Source: Punica granatum (Eukaryota > Streptophyta > Magnoliopsida > Myrtales > Lythraceae). Taken from it: a stretch of 64,000 nt of DNA. How positions within the stretch are numbered: the stretch's first letter is position 1; every line of letters begins with the position of its first letter. The translations under genes were made by a program, and so were the position numbers. The notes under the pieces were generated by a model. The model was not told where the DNA came from. It saw nothing but the letters and a program-made list of their open reading frames with translations, and made no database searches. Below, piece by piece: positions 11,578 to 22,608 of this stretch. Location: the NCBI RefSeq assembly GCF_007655135.1, contig NC_045129.1, positions 16,156,274-16,220,273 of the forward strand. Direction: 5' to 3'.

Positions 11578-12414
11578 TTAAAATTTCTTACCTTCCTTTA
11601 TTTTGTTTTTCATCTCTACTAAAAATGGATCTCCTTGTTGCGCTGCTCGAATTCGATCAATTAACACTGGTTTCACACCATAGATAGCCATCAATGCTCC
11701 AGATCCGATCGTCTCTAATTTAACTTTCAATGACCTAAACTCGTTAATAAGTGTGTCTTGAACCCTCCACATACCTGCTAATCTTGTTGATGATTTCTGG
11801 CTCAGCGCATTTGCCACGACATTTGCCTTCCCTGGATGATAGTTGATCGTGCAATCGTAGTCTTTAATCAATTCCATCCATCTCTTCTGTCCCAAGTTGA
11901 GTTCTTTCTGAGTAAACAAATATTTCAAACTCTTGTGGTTTGTATAAATATCACATCTTGCTCCATACAGGTAATGTCTCCAGAGTTTGAGAGCAAACAC
12001 TACTGCTGCCAATTCAAGATCGTGTGTCGGATAATTCTTTTCATGGTTCCTTAATTGCCGAGATGCATAAGCCACCACTCTGCCGTTTTGCATTAATACG
12101 CAACCTAAGCCTTGATGGGATGCATCACTATAGATCACAAACTCCTCATCAGTAGATGGAATAATAAGCACTGGGGCAGTAGTAAGCCTTTTCTTCAACT
12201 CTTGGAAACTCTGCTCACACTCCTGTGTCTACTCAAACTTCACACTCTTCCGCGTTAACCGAGTCAGAGGAGCAGCAAGAAGGGAAAATCCTTCCACGAA
12301 TCTTCGATAATAACTAGCTAATCCTAAAAAACTCATAACCTCTGTTACATTTAAAGGACGACTCCGATTCAAAATAGCTTCAATCTTCGTAGAATCCATT
12401 GATACCCCCATCAC
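11578..12414 (-). pseudogene. Ty3/gypsy RT thumb and RNase H
   Basis: Frames 12414-12229 and 12198-11578 carry the end of reverse transcriptase ([16 protein letters not shown]) and a complete RNase H-like domain ([17 protein letters not shown], then [18 protein letters not shown], then the TNHKSLKYL motif). RNase H removes the RNA template during cDNA synthesis. A nonsense codon at about 12226-12228 divides the frames and another stop follows the RNase H region near 11578, where the mature element would read through to integrase. Confidence 0.92.
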
Positions 12415-13412
12415 CTGAAATCACATGCCCGAGGAATCCCACCTGATCTAGCCAAAACTCACATTTACTAAACTGGGCATAAAGTTTTCTCTTCCTCAAA
12501 ATCTGCAACACAACTCGGAGATGTTCTTCATGCTCATCCTTGTTTCTCGAGTATACCAATATATCATCGATAAACACTACCATAAATTGATCAAGATATG
12601 ACTGGAAGACTCTATTTATTAAATCCATAAAAGCTGCAGGAGCATTTGTTAACCTAAAAGGCATCACAAGAAATTCATAATGTCTATACCGAGTGCGAAA
12701 TGCAGTCTTGGGCACATTAGAATCCTTTATTTTCAACTGGTGGTATCCCGATCTAAGGTCGATCTTCGAGAAGACAGTGGCACCTCGGAGCTGATCAAAC
12801 AAGTCATCTATCCGGGGTAAAGGATATTTATTGCGCACTGTGACCCAATTCAACTGTCGAAAATCTATACACAATCTGAGCAAACCATCCTTTTTTCTTC
12901 ACAAACAAAACTGGAGCACCCTAAGGAGATACACTAGGCATGATAAATCCCTTTTCTAATAATTATTGCAGCTGAACTTTCAATTCCTTGAGCTTTGACG
13001 AGGCCATACGATACGGTGCGCGAGAAATCGGGGCAGTACCGGGCTCTAATTCTATAGTAAATTCAATCTCTCTATTCGGAGGGAGACCAGGCAATTCGTC
13101 AGGGAAGACATCCGGAAACTCACAGACCACTGGAATTTCGCTAAGCTTCGATGAGTCAACTTCAGTAGCAACTACATGTGCCAAGTACGCTTCACGCCCC
13201 TTTTTCAGTAGTTTACTTGCCTTGAGGAAAGATATGAACTTAAACGGAACACTCCACTGATCTCCACAAAATTTGAATTTAGGCTCATCTGGCAATCGGA
13301 AAACTACCTCTTTCTTGTAACATTCCACAGAAGCATGGTGAGAGGCAAGCCAATCCATCCCAAGGATAGCATCAAAATCTTGAATACTTAAGGGTATTAA
13401 ATCTACTAACAT
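12380..13412 (-). pseudogene. Ty3/gypsy protease-RT linker and reverse transcriptase
   Basis: The frame 13412-12963 contains the linker after protease (DAILGMDWLASHHA) and the RT N-terminal part (FPDVFPDELPGLPPNREIEF). The frame 12883-12380 contains the RT palm: [37 protein letters not shown] and the catalytic box as FIDDILVYS. The sequence between them has stops and a frame change around 12890-12960. The catalytic aspartates are preserved. Confidence 0.93.
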
Positions 13413-13427
13413 CTCCTTATCTCCTAA

Positions 13428-13850
13428 CTATAACATACATCCTCGATATACCTCGTCTACTATTGCACTCTCCCCTGTCGGTGTAGCTATGGACATATGA
13501 GTATCTAATGACTCTCGCGGTCTATCAGAATGCATAGCATATGACAATGAGATGCATGAATGAGTAGAACCCGGATCTATAAGTACATGTGCAGGTTTAT
13601 TAAAGAGATTTAACGTACCCGTCACTACGGTAGGAATAGCATCCGCATCTTGCTTTGTTAAGGTGAACACTCTACCCTGCGTCACTGGTCTATCAGCCTG
13701 GCCTGCTGAGCTCACCATTGATCCACCCCTTCGGCCTTGAAGACTCTTATTACTGCTCACTTGTCCCTGTCCTTTCATTTGAGATGGCCTATTGCCCACA
13801 CTAGAATTGCTAACCGTTGATGAGAAGGGCTGCGTACAATTTCGTGCCAT
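13428..13850 (-). pseudogene. chromovirus protease with C-terminal gag zinc knuckle
   Basis: Reads the end of a zinc knuckle (MARNC), a Ser/Gln-rich linker, and the aspartic protease motif as LIDPGSTHSCIS. Many plant gypsy elements have D-S/T-G; D-P-G is a variant also known in plant chromoviruses, so activity cannot be judged from this residue alone. The frame stops at 13428, just before the linker to RT. The protease cuts the polyprotein inside the particle. Confidence 0.85.
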
Positions 13851-14983
13851 ATGTACTCTTATACCACATCGAAAACAAATTGCTACTCTACTCTAGAGCT
13901 CAGGACAGTTGTTCCTTAAATGAACAAGCTTTCCACAATAATAACATTCTCCAGATTGCGCACGACAAACACCAGAGTGAACACGCCCACAAACTTGACA
14001 ATTCTGGCTTCTTGTGATATTAGCTCGACCACGTTTCTGTTCTGTCTGACTATGTGCTCCCCCTAAATGATAGGATAGTAATGAACCCCTTTGAGAAGTG
14101 CTCTTTCCCTTGAAGAAGTTCTAGTAAATCCACCTCTTTTTGGTGGTCGATAGGATCTTGCTGCTCCCGAGCTACTGGGCTGGTCATTATATTGTTCACT
14201 TTGAGCCACCTCCTCTCGTAAATCATCTTCAGCAATAATAGCTTTATTATACAGGTCAGAAAATATTGGGATCTCCAAAACTAAAAGGTGCGACCTAATG
14301 TTGAGGTTCAATCCATCCAAGAACCTACTGCATTTGGAAGTCTCATCGCTTACCAATGTAGGGGTAAAACATGACAACTTGGTGAATTTTAATTCATATT
14401 CGGCTACACTAAGTTCCCCTTACTTCAAATTCAGAAATTCCCGCTCCTTGGTCCTCCGAAAAGAGGCTGGAAAGTACTTGTTATAAAATGCTTGTGTGAA
14501 CTCGAACCAAGTGATAACATGTAAGGAGTTTGGGTCTAGTCGCCTCTGGGTGGCCTCCCACCAGTACTGAGCATCCTATTCTAGCATAAATGACGCAAGT
14601 GCCACACGTTGGGTGTCTGAAACCTCAATGATTGAGAAAATCCTCTTCATTCCGCCTATCCAATTCTCCGCTTCTATGGGATCAACACTTCTCGAAAAAT
14701 TAGATGGACCACACTTCATGAACCTTTCATATGGCGTCAATTGTAGCTCCATCTGAGATGTAGACGTACCCGGTTGTGCTACTTGCCTCTAGAAGAAAGC
14801 CATATGTTGCTCAATTAGCTGCGCTTGCTGCTCAACTAGATGAGTCATTGCTGCTAGTGTTTGGTGGATCGGTGGATCTTATTCAATGGGAGTTGCAGCG
14901 GCCTCTTGAGGAGCTTGAGATACTTGATCTTCTGTAATAGGCTGGGGTGCATTCGGATCAGCTAAATCCTGGACGGCACGGTA
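13851..14983 (-). pseudogene. chromovirus gag, main part
   Basis: The minus strand reads a gag capsid region (YERFMKCGPSNFSRS, ENWIGGMKRIF, FSIIEVSDTQRVALASFML, WFEFTQAFYNKYFPASFR, LKFTKLSCFTPTLVSDE), a basic Ser/Arg linker, and two CX2CX4HX4C knuckles (CYYCGKLVHLRNNC near 13905-13950; CFRCGIRVHMARNC near 13838-13880). In-frame stops are visible near 14880, 14791, 14580, 14419 and 13893. Gag forms the particle shell. The 5' end of the gene lies at 20228-20263, separated by the nested LTR. Confidence 0.88.
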
Positions 14984-14988
14984 CCTAT
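14984..14988. repeat. target-site duplication CCTAT (left copy)
   Basis: CCTAT directly precedes the TGTCAGCACC start of the nested LTR. The same five bases follow its end at 20228-20232. Confidence 0.92.
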
Positions 14989-17900
14989 TGTCAGCACCCC
15001 ATTTTGGCTCACCAATTCAAGCATTGCATATCAGCAATGATTCAGGCCACAACTTGAGTATTGATACAGAAAACGGCTCAATAGAGCAACAAATCATTAT
15101 TCAATCTCAAGTCAGTAGGAACAAGCAGAAGATATGGGCGAACAACAGAAGAACTTCCTAGGTCATCCAGAGCTAACAGAGTAAGCGGAAGCCAAACAAT
15201 CCCCAAACCGGTGTTTTTCAGAATACCACGCCAACAGTACTATTTTCCGATGGTTCGCTCGACCATCGGAAGATAGCCAATATTGGACTTCAAAAATCCA
15301 CATCAGTGCTAAACAGATGAAAAGTGTCTTCAAATACATTTTGCAAATCATCGGTTCTATACAAAATAACTTTCTGTATACAGACAACTTTTCAGTGGAA
15401 GTCCAAAAATGTCGGTTTCTCAGAGAAAAGTTAATTCCAAATGTCAGATGCGGCCATGCCCCACAAGCATACAAAGCATGAACAGTGCTTTAGATTGTTT
15501 CTTGGAAGCCACATAAACACTTCAAATGACTTTCCGAGTGACAAAACGGGCATACCCCTATTCAGAAATGCATAACCGGAGACTAGTCTGACGGAATAAC
15601 GGCAAACGAAGTTGACCCTGCATTGCCCTGAAAACTCCAGCGGACATACGCAATTGGGCAAAACAGACAGCAAAACCATTTTCAATTTCCCGAGTAACCT
15701 CTGAGGAGTATAAAAGGCCATTTTTAGTGGAAATCCATATCCGGAGGTCCTTTTTGGGGAAACTTGATGCCGGATGCCTACCTTACACAATGCTAGCCTT
15801 CCCAAGGCTCAATGTGAAATCGTCGGAATGAATCATACAACTCATCTAGACCTCCCGAGCAGTGCTTTAAAGGTCTCATATGCACTTTTCAAGTCCTTAG
15901 AGGGCCAATATCGACAAACAGAGATCACAGTGATCTCCGGAAAGCCCAAGCAACTCAGAAAGCAATCTGAGAAATCCAGTTTCGACCTCCTAGGACATCT
16001 CCGGCTCCACATTTGCATTACCGGCTTAAGGTTCAATTATTCAGTCTGATTGACAATGCACGTCAAAACGACCAATTCGGAATGCAGACACGAGATACGC
16101 ATTCAGAAACGACTAACTTCGCTTTGAGCGCTTAAAATGAGCAAAACCGGCTTCCGAGCCTTGTACGAACCTGAGGCATTTTCTCAAGAAAAATGACAAT
16201 CTTGGGCTCATTTGAACCGTTTTATCGCAAACATCACCAATTCGACGTTCAATTTGAACCACGGGTCTCGAATGCACGATTAATTGAGATTCGAGCTTCC
16301 TCCGGACTCAACTCCAATCTAAGCGGGACCCACGGCATCTTCTTTCCCTTGCTCAAGACAAAGCTAGCCAAGTTGCATACAAAATATCAAGCTTTATCCT
16401 TCTTGCACTCAACCATCACCATCCAAGCCATTAATGCATTTGGCTCTTCTTCATGAAGAATACTTGGTGGAGATTCATCCATATCTTCATTAAGTCAACC
16501 AAATTTCTTTAAGCAAACCTTTAATTACACTTTGCTTTCCTTAATTACACTTAAGTTTTACCTATATATTGCATAAAGTTCATTAAGCTAATGACAACAC
16601 ACATTGCCATCATCTCTTGCATTTCACTCAAGCATTTCTTTCTCAAAATCCTCTCAAGACTTATCATAACTCCAGCAATTCGCAGCAGCAAGCACAGCCC
16701 CGAAAGCAGGCCAAAATTGCCGGAAAACTCAACCGTTTTCCGGCGACCGCCCATCCGGCTTAACCAAGCTTCAAACAAACTTCATACCCCCCATGTATTC
16801 GACCTCCCGAGTCCATTTCCGGGGTTAGTTTCAGCATTTGAAACCTCCAGCCCACCGTTCCAGGCCTGTCCAGAATCGGGTCCCTTTTAAGCTTTCCCGG
16901 CTTTTTGGCAACCATCTTTCTGATTTAACTCGGAACTTCACCAAACTTCATATCCCACATGTTTTCGATCCCCTCCATCCATTTCCGAGCTTAGATTTTA
17001 AGTTTGAAGCCTCCAACAGCCCGAATCAGGTGTGGTCAGTATCGGTCCAGAATCTGTCCAGATTCGGACCCCGGGTGGCAGCAGACTTGTGCGTCGTGCC
17101 AAATCTTAAACCGAACCATTGTTGGAGATCTAACTCGTTCATATCCTCATACACTTCACAAGGGTCTTCCAGGAGGAAAGAACCATCACGCAACCCATTA
17201 AAACCCACTCAAACTCAAGTTTTTCCAAACCGGATAAAAAAGGACAGTTTTGAGCTTACAAGGTTTTCTTATCTTTTCGAGTTAACGTAGGTTCTTGCAC
17301 ATCACGAGCCGCCCGTAGTAACCTCCAGCTCCCTCTAGGGAGGTGTCATAGCCCGGGCCAGCTCATGCAACCATCCCGAGCCATCAGTGCAAGCTAGCCA
17401 AAATCGAGTGCCTTCTCAGGTGAACAGTACCGCCCAGGTATCCGAATTCCAGCAAGCTTTTTCCAGCCGTTTTTCCGACTTGTCCTCGACCCTCGAGACT
17501 AGGTATAACCATTCTCGACTTAGAGAAGTTAAGACTTTTATATTATCTTTGCGTTTGTGGGGTTATAAGGCGGTTCGAGAACGGTTTACATGCAAAGTTT
17601 ACATTTTTATACTTTTTTTACGTTATGTCATGCATGTCTTAATCGTTTAACATGTCAATCATGTCGAGAACGGGTTTAAATCGGAGTCAAGGAGACTGAT
17701 TTGGCTCGGAATGACCAAATGAGCTCTTGGCTTAACTTTTGGAACAGTACCCGAGAGTTCTTCTTAATTTTTCCGGGCCATGACCAACCTCGCCCCAAGT
17801 TAAGTCATTTCCCGAGTTTTATGTTTTCCTGCATCCATGAAGTCGGTATCGTTTTATTGATTCCGTAAATAACATGTTTGTACGTGTTTATATGTTTAAA

Positions 17901-20227
17901 TGAGCTTTTCGATATTATGGCGATATCGACTTTGCAAAAATCATGTTATTTAACGTTTGAGCATGCGAGAAATAGTCGAAATCGGGTTAAAGAGACCGCT
18001 TGAAATCTGAAATGGGTCAAGGAAACCCACGGCTATACCCAAGAGGAAAGAGCCGAGAGTTCTTTGACCTTATTCGGGTTAAGAACGGTCTCTTTACCTC
18101 GATGAAATCCATTTCTCGGATTTTGTGCAAAATTACAATTTCAATATCATTGCAAATCCCGCACTAAAATTCCTTTCAGAATGTCGTTTTCCAAATAAAA
18201 TGCATGGATTCATGTATCGATGACTCTTTCGGGGCCATTTGGGTTTCAAGGGTATTTTGGTCATTTTGACCAAATTATCCTCAACCATCCTAGACCCGTC
18301 TTGGTCGTCGTGTCATGAATTGTTTTCATTAAATTAAGCTTTTCGTGTATTCATACTTCATTTAGTGGATCAATTAATGATCTTTTTGATTGTCTGTAAC
18401 CCTCACATTTACAATATTCGACATTTAATATTAAGCTGTAAATTCACAAACGGGTTAATCGGGACGCTCGCATGATTAAACCCACTTGACACTGATAAGT
18501 TTGCATGAATTGGTAATTAACTGATAACTTGTGTCGATGAGTTGTTAAATGACATTAATGCCCTTTTCAAAACTTGTCTATTTGAAAACCCAAAACGCGC
18601 AGTCCAATGTAGCATGAACGTCTAGAAAGAACTTGTGTGTCTCAACTTGAGTTTTTACCTTATTTCAGGTAACTCAGGTCAGAATACAGAAGATCTGTCT
18701 AGATCACTTTCGGTCAGATCGACCGTTTCTTTGGCTTTTTCGGGATTCTTGTATAATCCTGGACGATCCAGGCAATTGGTCGACACCGGCTACAGGCTGA
18801 GGTGGCCCGCACTGCGACGTTTTCCCTTTTCTGAAAACAATTTTCAAATAAAGAGCAGAATTGTCTTTTCACAATTCAGCGACACCCCTAAGGTTAGCTT
18901 GACAGAAATACTACGGTATCAGGATGTGAACGGGCTACCTGTTCAGGTGCAGGTTCATCTGCAAAGCCTTTTCTTATCCACTGATGAGTTTCTGTCATTC
19001 TGGCGTAGAGTCGGGTAACTAGAACGGTTATCTTTGTAAGAAAACATGCAAAACACTGATTAACCTTTCACTCGACTTAACCAAACACTAAACAATGGTT
19101 AGGAGGAACTCTAGGTTCCAAATCTAGAGTCGAAACACGAGTTTGGCGAATTCAGTGGACTTTCAGTGTCACAATACAGAACAACTTTAAAAGCAATCCA
19201 CGCACAAAGGACTTGACCACAGGCATCATGTCTATTAGGTCCCTAGAACAAAGCCGAATGCAAAATGTTTTGCACACGTTTGCTTGCTTAGCATAGGACG
19301 TTTGCATGCCAAAACACTCAAGGTTAATAATCTGTTAACTCACGTAAACTTGGCAACGACAAACAACTTGTCTGCAATCCACATGTTGTTTTGTTACTTT
19401 TCTGCTCTTGTTTGTTCATGTGAGTTGAGCCCGACCCATAGGACGCATAGCACTTAGGGTTCAACGCCCTATTCACTGAGAGCGCATGTTGAATTTCAGT
19501 ATTTCGGTGTTTCCCTGAATTCACGGCGAGTTTGAGCGGAATAATAACCGAAAGCAAATTGACTGGGATTCGACCATTTGTTATTTGTAATTTGTTGTAT
19601 TTTGAGAGCATTGTAAGGATTTTATTTTGTACATTCAATTTGTAAGAATCTCAGTCCGTAAGCAAACGGTCCGAGAGTCGAATCATTCGAATCGGTTTCA
19701 TGCTTGCCCAAAGGAAAGTAAATCCAAGATCTCGTGGTTTTGGTTTACGCAGGGATTCAACCATCATGGTTTAATGAACTGTAACGCAAGATTGTGAGCC
19801 AATTCCTCGACATGCAGATTTACTTCTCTCGGCTTCATAACCGACATCGTTTAATTCACCGAATTTTCGGTATCAAAACGTGTGAGCCGAGTACAGCCTA
19901 ATCCATGCGATAAATTAAAACATGAAATCCTAGCAAACCAGAGTACCGAAAGGGCGTGTGGGATATAGGTCCACACGTAACATGAACCCCCCGAATTCGA
20001 AATTTCCAGTTCCGCACATGACCAATGCCTTAGCAAAACTAGGTGTTCCATACCCCTAGACCTGGGTAACTTATCGGCCCTCGACCTTCAGGTCGTAAAA
20101 TGATAAGTGGCGACTCATTCTCACGCATGTTCGTCACGCATCCTCGGGAAGGTAGACACTCCTAAGCAGCGCGATCCAAAAGCGCGCAATGCGGGCCCCG
20201 ACGAGAGTCCACATTCGGGTCCATACA
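14989..20227 (+). repeat. solo giant LTR, Tat/Ogre-like, nested in gag (5239 bp)
   Basis: Starts TGTCAGCACCCC and ends CCATACA, with a perfect 5-bp TSD. I found no second LTR copy, PBS, PPT or retroviral protein motif inside it, so it reads as a solo LTR left by recombination between two LTRs. A 5-kb LTR is far larger than most; Ogre/Tat elements are the plant group known for LTRs of this size. The right end contains GTGGCGACTC, a block common near the end of Tat-group LTRs. Internal sequence matches 22609-26030 plus 7255-7990 (reverse complement) and parts of 61049-64000. Confidence 0.85.
17655..18130. repeat. two diverged copies of a block with inverted arms inside the giant LTR
   Basis: Two related segments about 300 bp apart (about 17660-17830 and 17960-18130). 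Each is built as a GGGT(C/T)AAGGA arm, a GAGCTCTTGGC or GGCTATACCCAAGAGG centre with GAGAGTTCTT, and a complementary arm. The minus-strand sister LTR carries the same pair at about 24140-24260 and 24470-24570. Confidence 0.65.
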
Positions 20228-20232
20228 CCTAT
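20228..20232. repeat. target-site duplication CCTAT (right copy)
   Basis: Partner of 14984-14988; a perfect 5-bp match. Confidence 0.92.
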
Positions 20233-20263
20233 GCCGACCCCGACCCGCACGCTTAGGTCCCAT
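20228..20263 (-). pseudogene. chromovirus gag start, split off by nested LTR
   Basis: ATG at 20263 on the minus strand starts MGPKRAGRGRHR. This joins in frame to the gag at 14988 when the nested LTR and one copy of the duplicated CCTAT are removed. The in-frame join is strong proof that 14989-20227 is an insertion. Confidence 0.87.
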
Positions 20264-20400
20264 TGCTAATTTGCCTAAGCAGAACACAAGTTAGTCAAGC
20301 ATTTAACAGACACAATAATAAGATATATCCTGCCTTGGGACCGCAACTAATAAAAAAATGGGGATCAGACAGACTAAGTCTACAGAATCCTATAACCTTC

Positions 20401-20412
20401 GCTCTGATACCA
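20401..20412 (-). promoter_or_regulatory. primer-binding site of chromovirus, initiator tRNA-Met
   Basis: The minus strand reads TGGTATCAGAGC four bases inside the 5' LTR edge at 20417. It is complementary to the 3' end of initiator tRNA-Met, the usual primer of chromoviruses. Confidence 0.93.
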
Positions 20413-20416
20413 AAAA

Positions 20417-22603
20417 TGCCACTACCCGAAAATTCAGCAGAGTTTCCTCTATATTCCCTCAATATTCTATATCACATAGACTATTTATATGAAACCTGCT
20501 TCCCATATCTTCCAAAAATAAATGACCAATTCAACAGGTTCTAATAAACATATACATCTCAAAAGCATATTTTCCTTTTTCTTAACCACATCACTAACCC
20601 AACTAACCAAAAGTTTCAAGTCGTAACTTAATCATAACATTTTATAAGAACTTACTACTTATACTAGGAGTGGGCCTTACTGCAAAAATATCCTCCGCGC
20701 CGATCCCCATTGTCCAAAAAGATATCATGTGAGGTTAATCTAGCTCCTGGCTCATCTGGAAAAAAAATTATGCAGAAAGTGAGCTGCATCTCAGTGAATA
20801 TTAAATTCCATAATATAATGAAGTATCAAACTTATTTATGCATTCCTAACACAGTTATAGTAATATCATCTATTTTAAAACTTCCAGTGGTATATGTATA
20901 TACTTTCCAACCTGAAACCTTTCTCTTATCGACCAATTCAATATCACATAATTCAAACAATCATTCTAAGCAACAAGCAATAGTAGCCATAGGGTCGCAA
21001 CCCTTGCGACAGAATTACGACGGTACCGTGACCCCGCACTCCTATTCACAAACTCCTCATTTCATTTCTCATAAGCGGGGGCTGCCTATTATCCTCCGGC
21101 AGTAGGAGTCTAGGCGTCCATTTTGTATCCCGCCGGATCAATAGTCTAGGCATCCTTTTTTGTATCCCGCTGGATCAACGGTCTAGGCGTCCTATTTATA
21201 TACCTCCAGATCAGCGGTCCCATGGCTACAAACAATAATTTCACCACATCGCAATCAACCGAATTCATTTACAATAACTTCTTCATACTATCCTCATTCA
21301 ACTTATTTCAATCAAACAAGCATTTATATAATTAATTTAAGATTTAGTTTCATTCTATAGTGGAATAAAAATACTCACAAAGACCCCCAAAAAATAACTC
21401 AACGAGTCGAGCCGTCTGGTTGTATAATCTCGGTCACCTTAGCCCCTATTAAGTTCAAGCATAAAGGTTAGATAATATACTAAATAAGAGTATAGATATG
21501 CATCGATTCAACTTTGTTGTTATTTCATTTATATAGCCCTAAAATAAGACTTTCATAATTAACAATTTCTTTTCCCTATCCCTTTCGGGTTTAGACTAAC
21601 TCTCCAAATGGATTACAAATGCAAATGTTATGCACTTGTGTTTCTCAAATCATATCAACTTAGAATATGTTGCAAATCATATCAAACGGTTAACCAATTC
21701 AAATAGCCAAGTTCAAGCAAAGAGTGCAAGAAATCCTAAGTGCTTCCCTTACTCCAATATACATATAAACAAGAGCTTAATCACTAAATCCACCACATAA
21801 TATCACCATAATGCATGATAGATTCTCGAATCAGCTTCATATATACCTTGTTCTCAATTACAAGAAATCAACTTAGCCAAAGTGCACACAAATTTCCGTT
21901 AGTACGATCTATTTCCACTAAGACACCTATATATGCACTAGAAAGTTACCAATTCAATCCAGAAATTGCTCCCTACCTCACGACTAATTTTTTTTTCCAG
22001 CTCATATGGGTGACCAAACTCATCCTAACAACAAAATAACGCTAACTCCCAATATATCCACTCAATTTACATCAGCTAGGAGAGAACTAACCAAAGTACA
22101 ACAACCAAACTTCTTAAACCTGAACAAGATGGGATGAATGCAAGGAGAGTCATAACCTATGCCAAACCAAGTGAATATGAATGTTTAAATCATAGACAAT
22201 CAACTTACAAATGAAGAACTCCAAACCTAGTCTTCTTCCTCTTCTTCTTCTCCGACGGTTTCCTCAACTCAACTCTCTCTCTATCTCTCTCTCTCTCTCT
22301 CTTGGTTTTCTTCTTTGAGCATAACAGCAGAGAACAGAGCAGCAGAAAATAGAGCAACAAAAGAAACAAAAAGAAAAGAAAAAGAAGTAGACAATGGCAG
22401 TGGAATTGCTAACAGTAGGAATGACGACCACGTGGGCCCTTTCTACACTTTTCTATCTTTTTCTTCTTCTTCTTCTTCTTCTTCTTTTTTTCTAATTTCT
22501 GCAGCCACAAAAGTTTAGTATATGATATGCATGTATATTTCGTAGGCACGTGCGTGTATATGTTGAATGTATATATATGCATGTTTGGTTGACCAGTCTC
22601 ACA
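20417..22603 (-). repeat. Tekay 5' LTR (2187 bp)
   Basis: Starts TGCCACTACCCG and ends AGTCTCACA on the plus strand. It matches the left LTR end to end. Visible differences include one fewer tandem unit near 21105-21220 and a longer CTT run at 22462-22487, absent from the left LTR. The number of differences suggests the insertion is not recent; no count was made. Confidence 0.95.
22462..22487. repeat. CTT/TTC trinucleotide microsatellite in 5' LTR
   Basis: A TTC run of about eight units, expanded only in this LTR. The 3' LTR has plain T-rich sequence at the same place. Confidence 0.9.
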
Positions 22604-22608
22604 GAATT
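22604..22608. repeat. target-site duplication GAATT (right copy)
   Basis: Partner of 7986-7990; a perfect 5-bp match flanking the chromovirus. Confidence 0.93.

Larger units (their letters stand above)
7991..22603 (-). mobile_element. Ty3/gypsy chromovirus (Tekay/Del type), full length, with nested LTR
   Basis: A complete element bounded by two LTRs (7991-10192 and 20417-22603) and a perfect 5-bp target-site duplication GAATT (7986-7990 and 22604-22608). The minus strand reads 5' LTR, PBS, gag, protease, RT, RNase H, integrase, chromodomain, PPT, 3' LTR. This order with a C-terminal chromodomain defines a chromovirus; the clade name Tekay/Del is inferred from protein wording. Without the nested 14989-20227 insertion and its duplicated 5 bases it is about 9.4 kb, normal for the clade. 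All genes carry stops or shifts. It sits inside an older Tat/Ogre-like LTR. Confidence 0.95.

Noticed and set aside
22315..22518. 67-codon plus-strand frame in the Tekay 5' LTR
   Set aside because: Composed of A-rich then CTT-repeat sequence within an LTR; the equivalent in the other LTR is not conserved.
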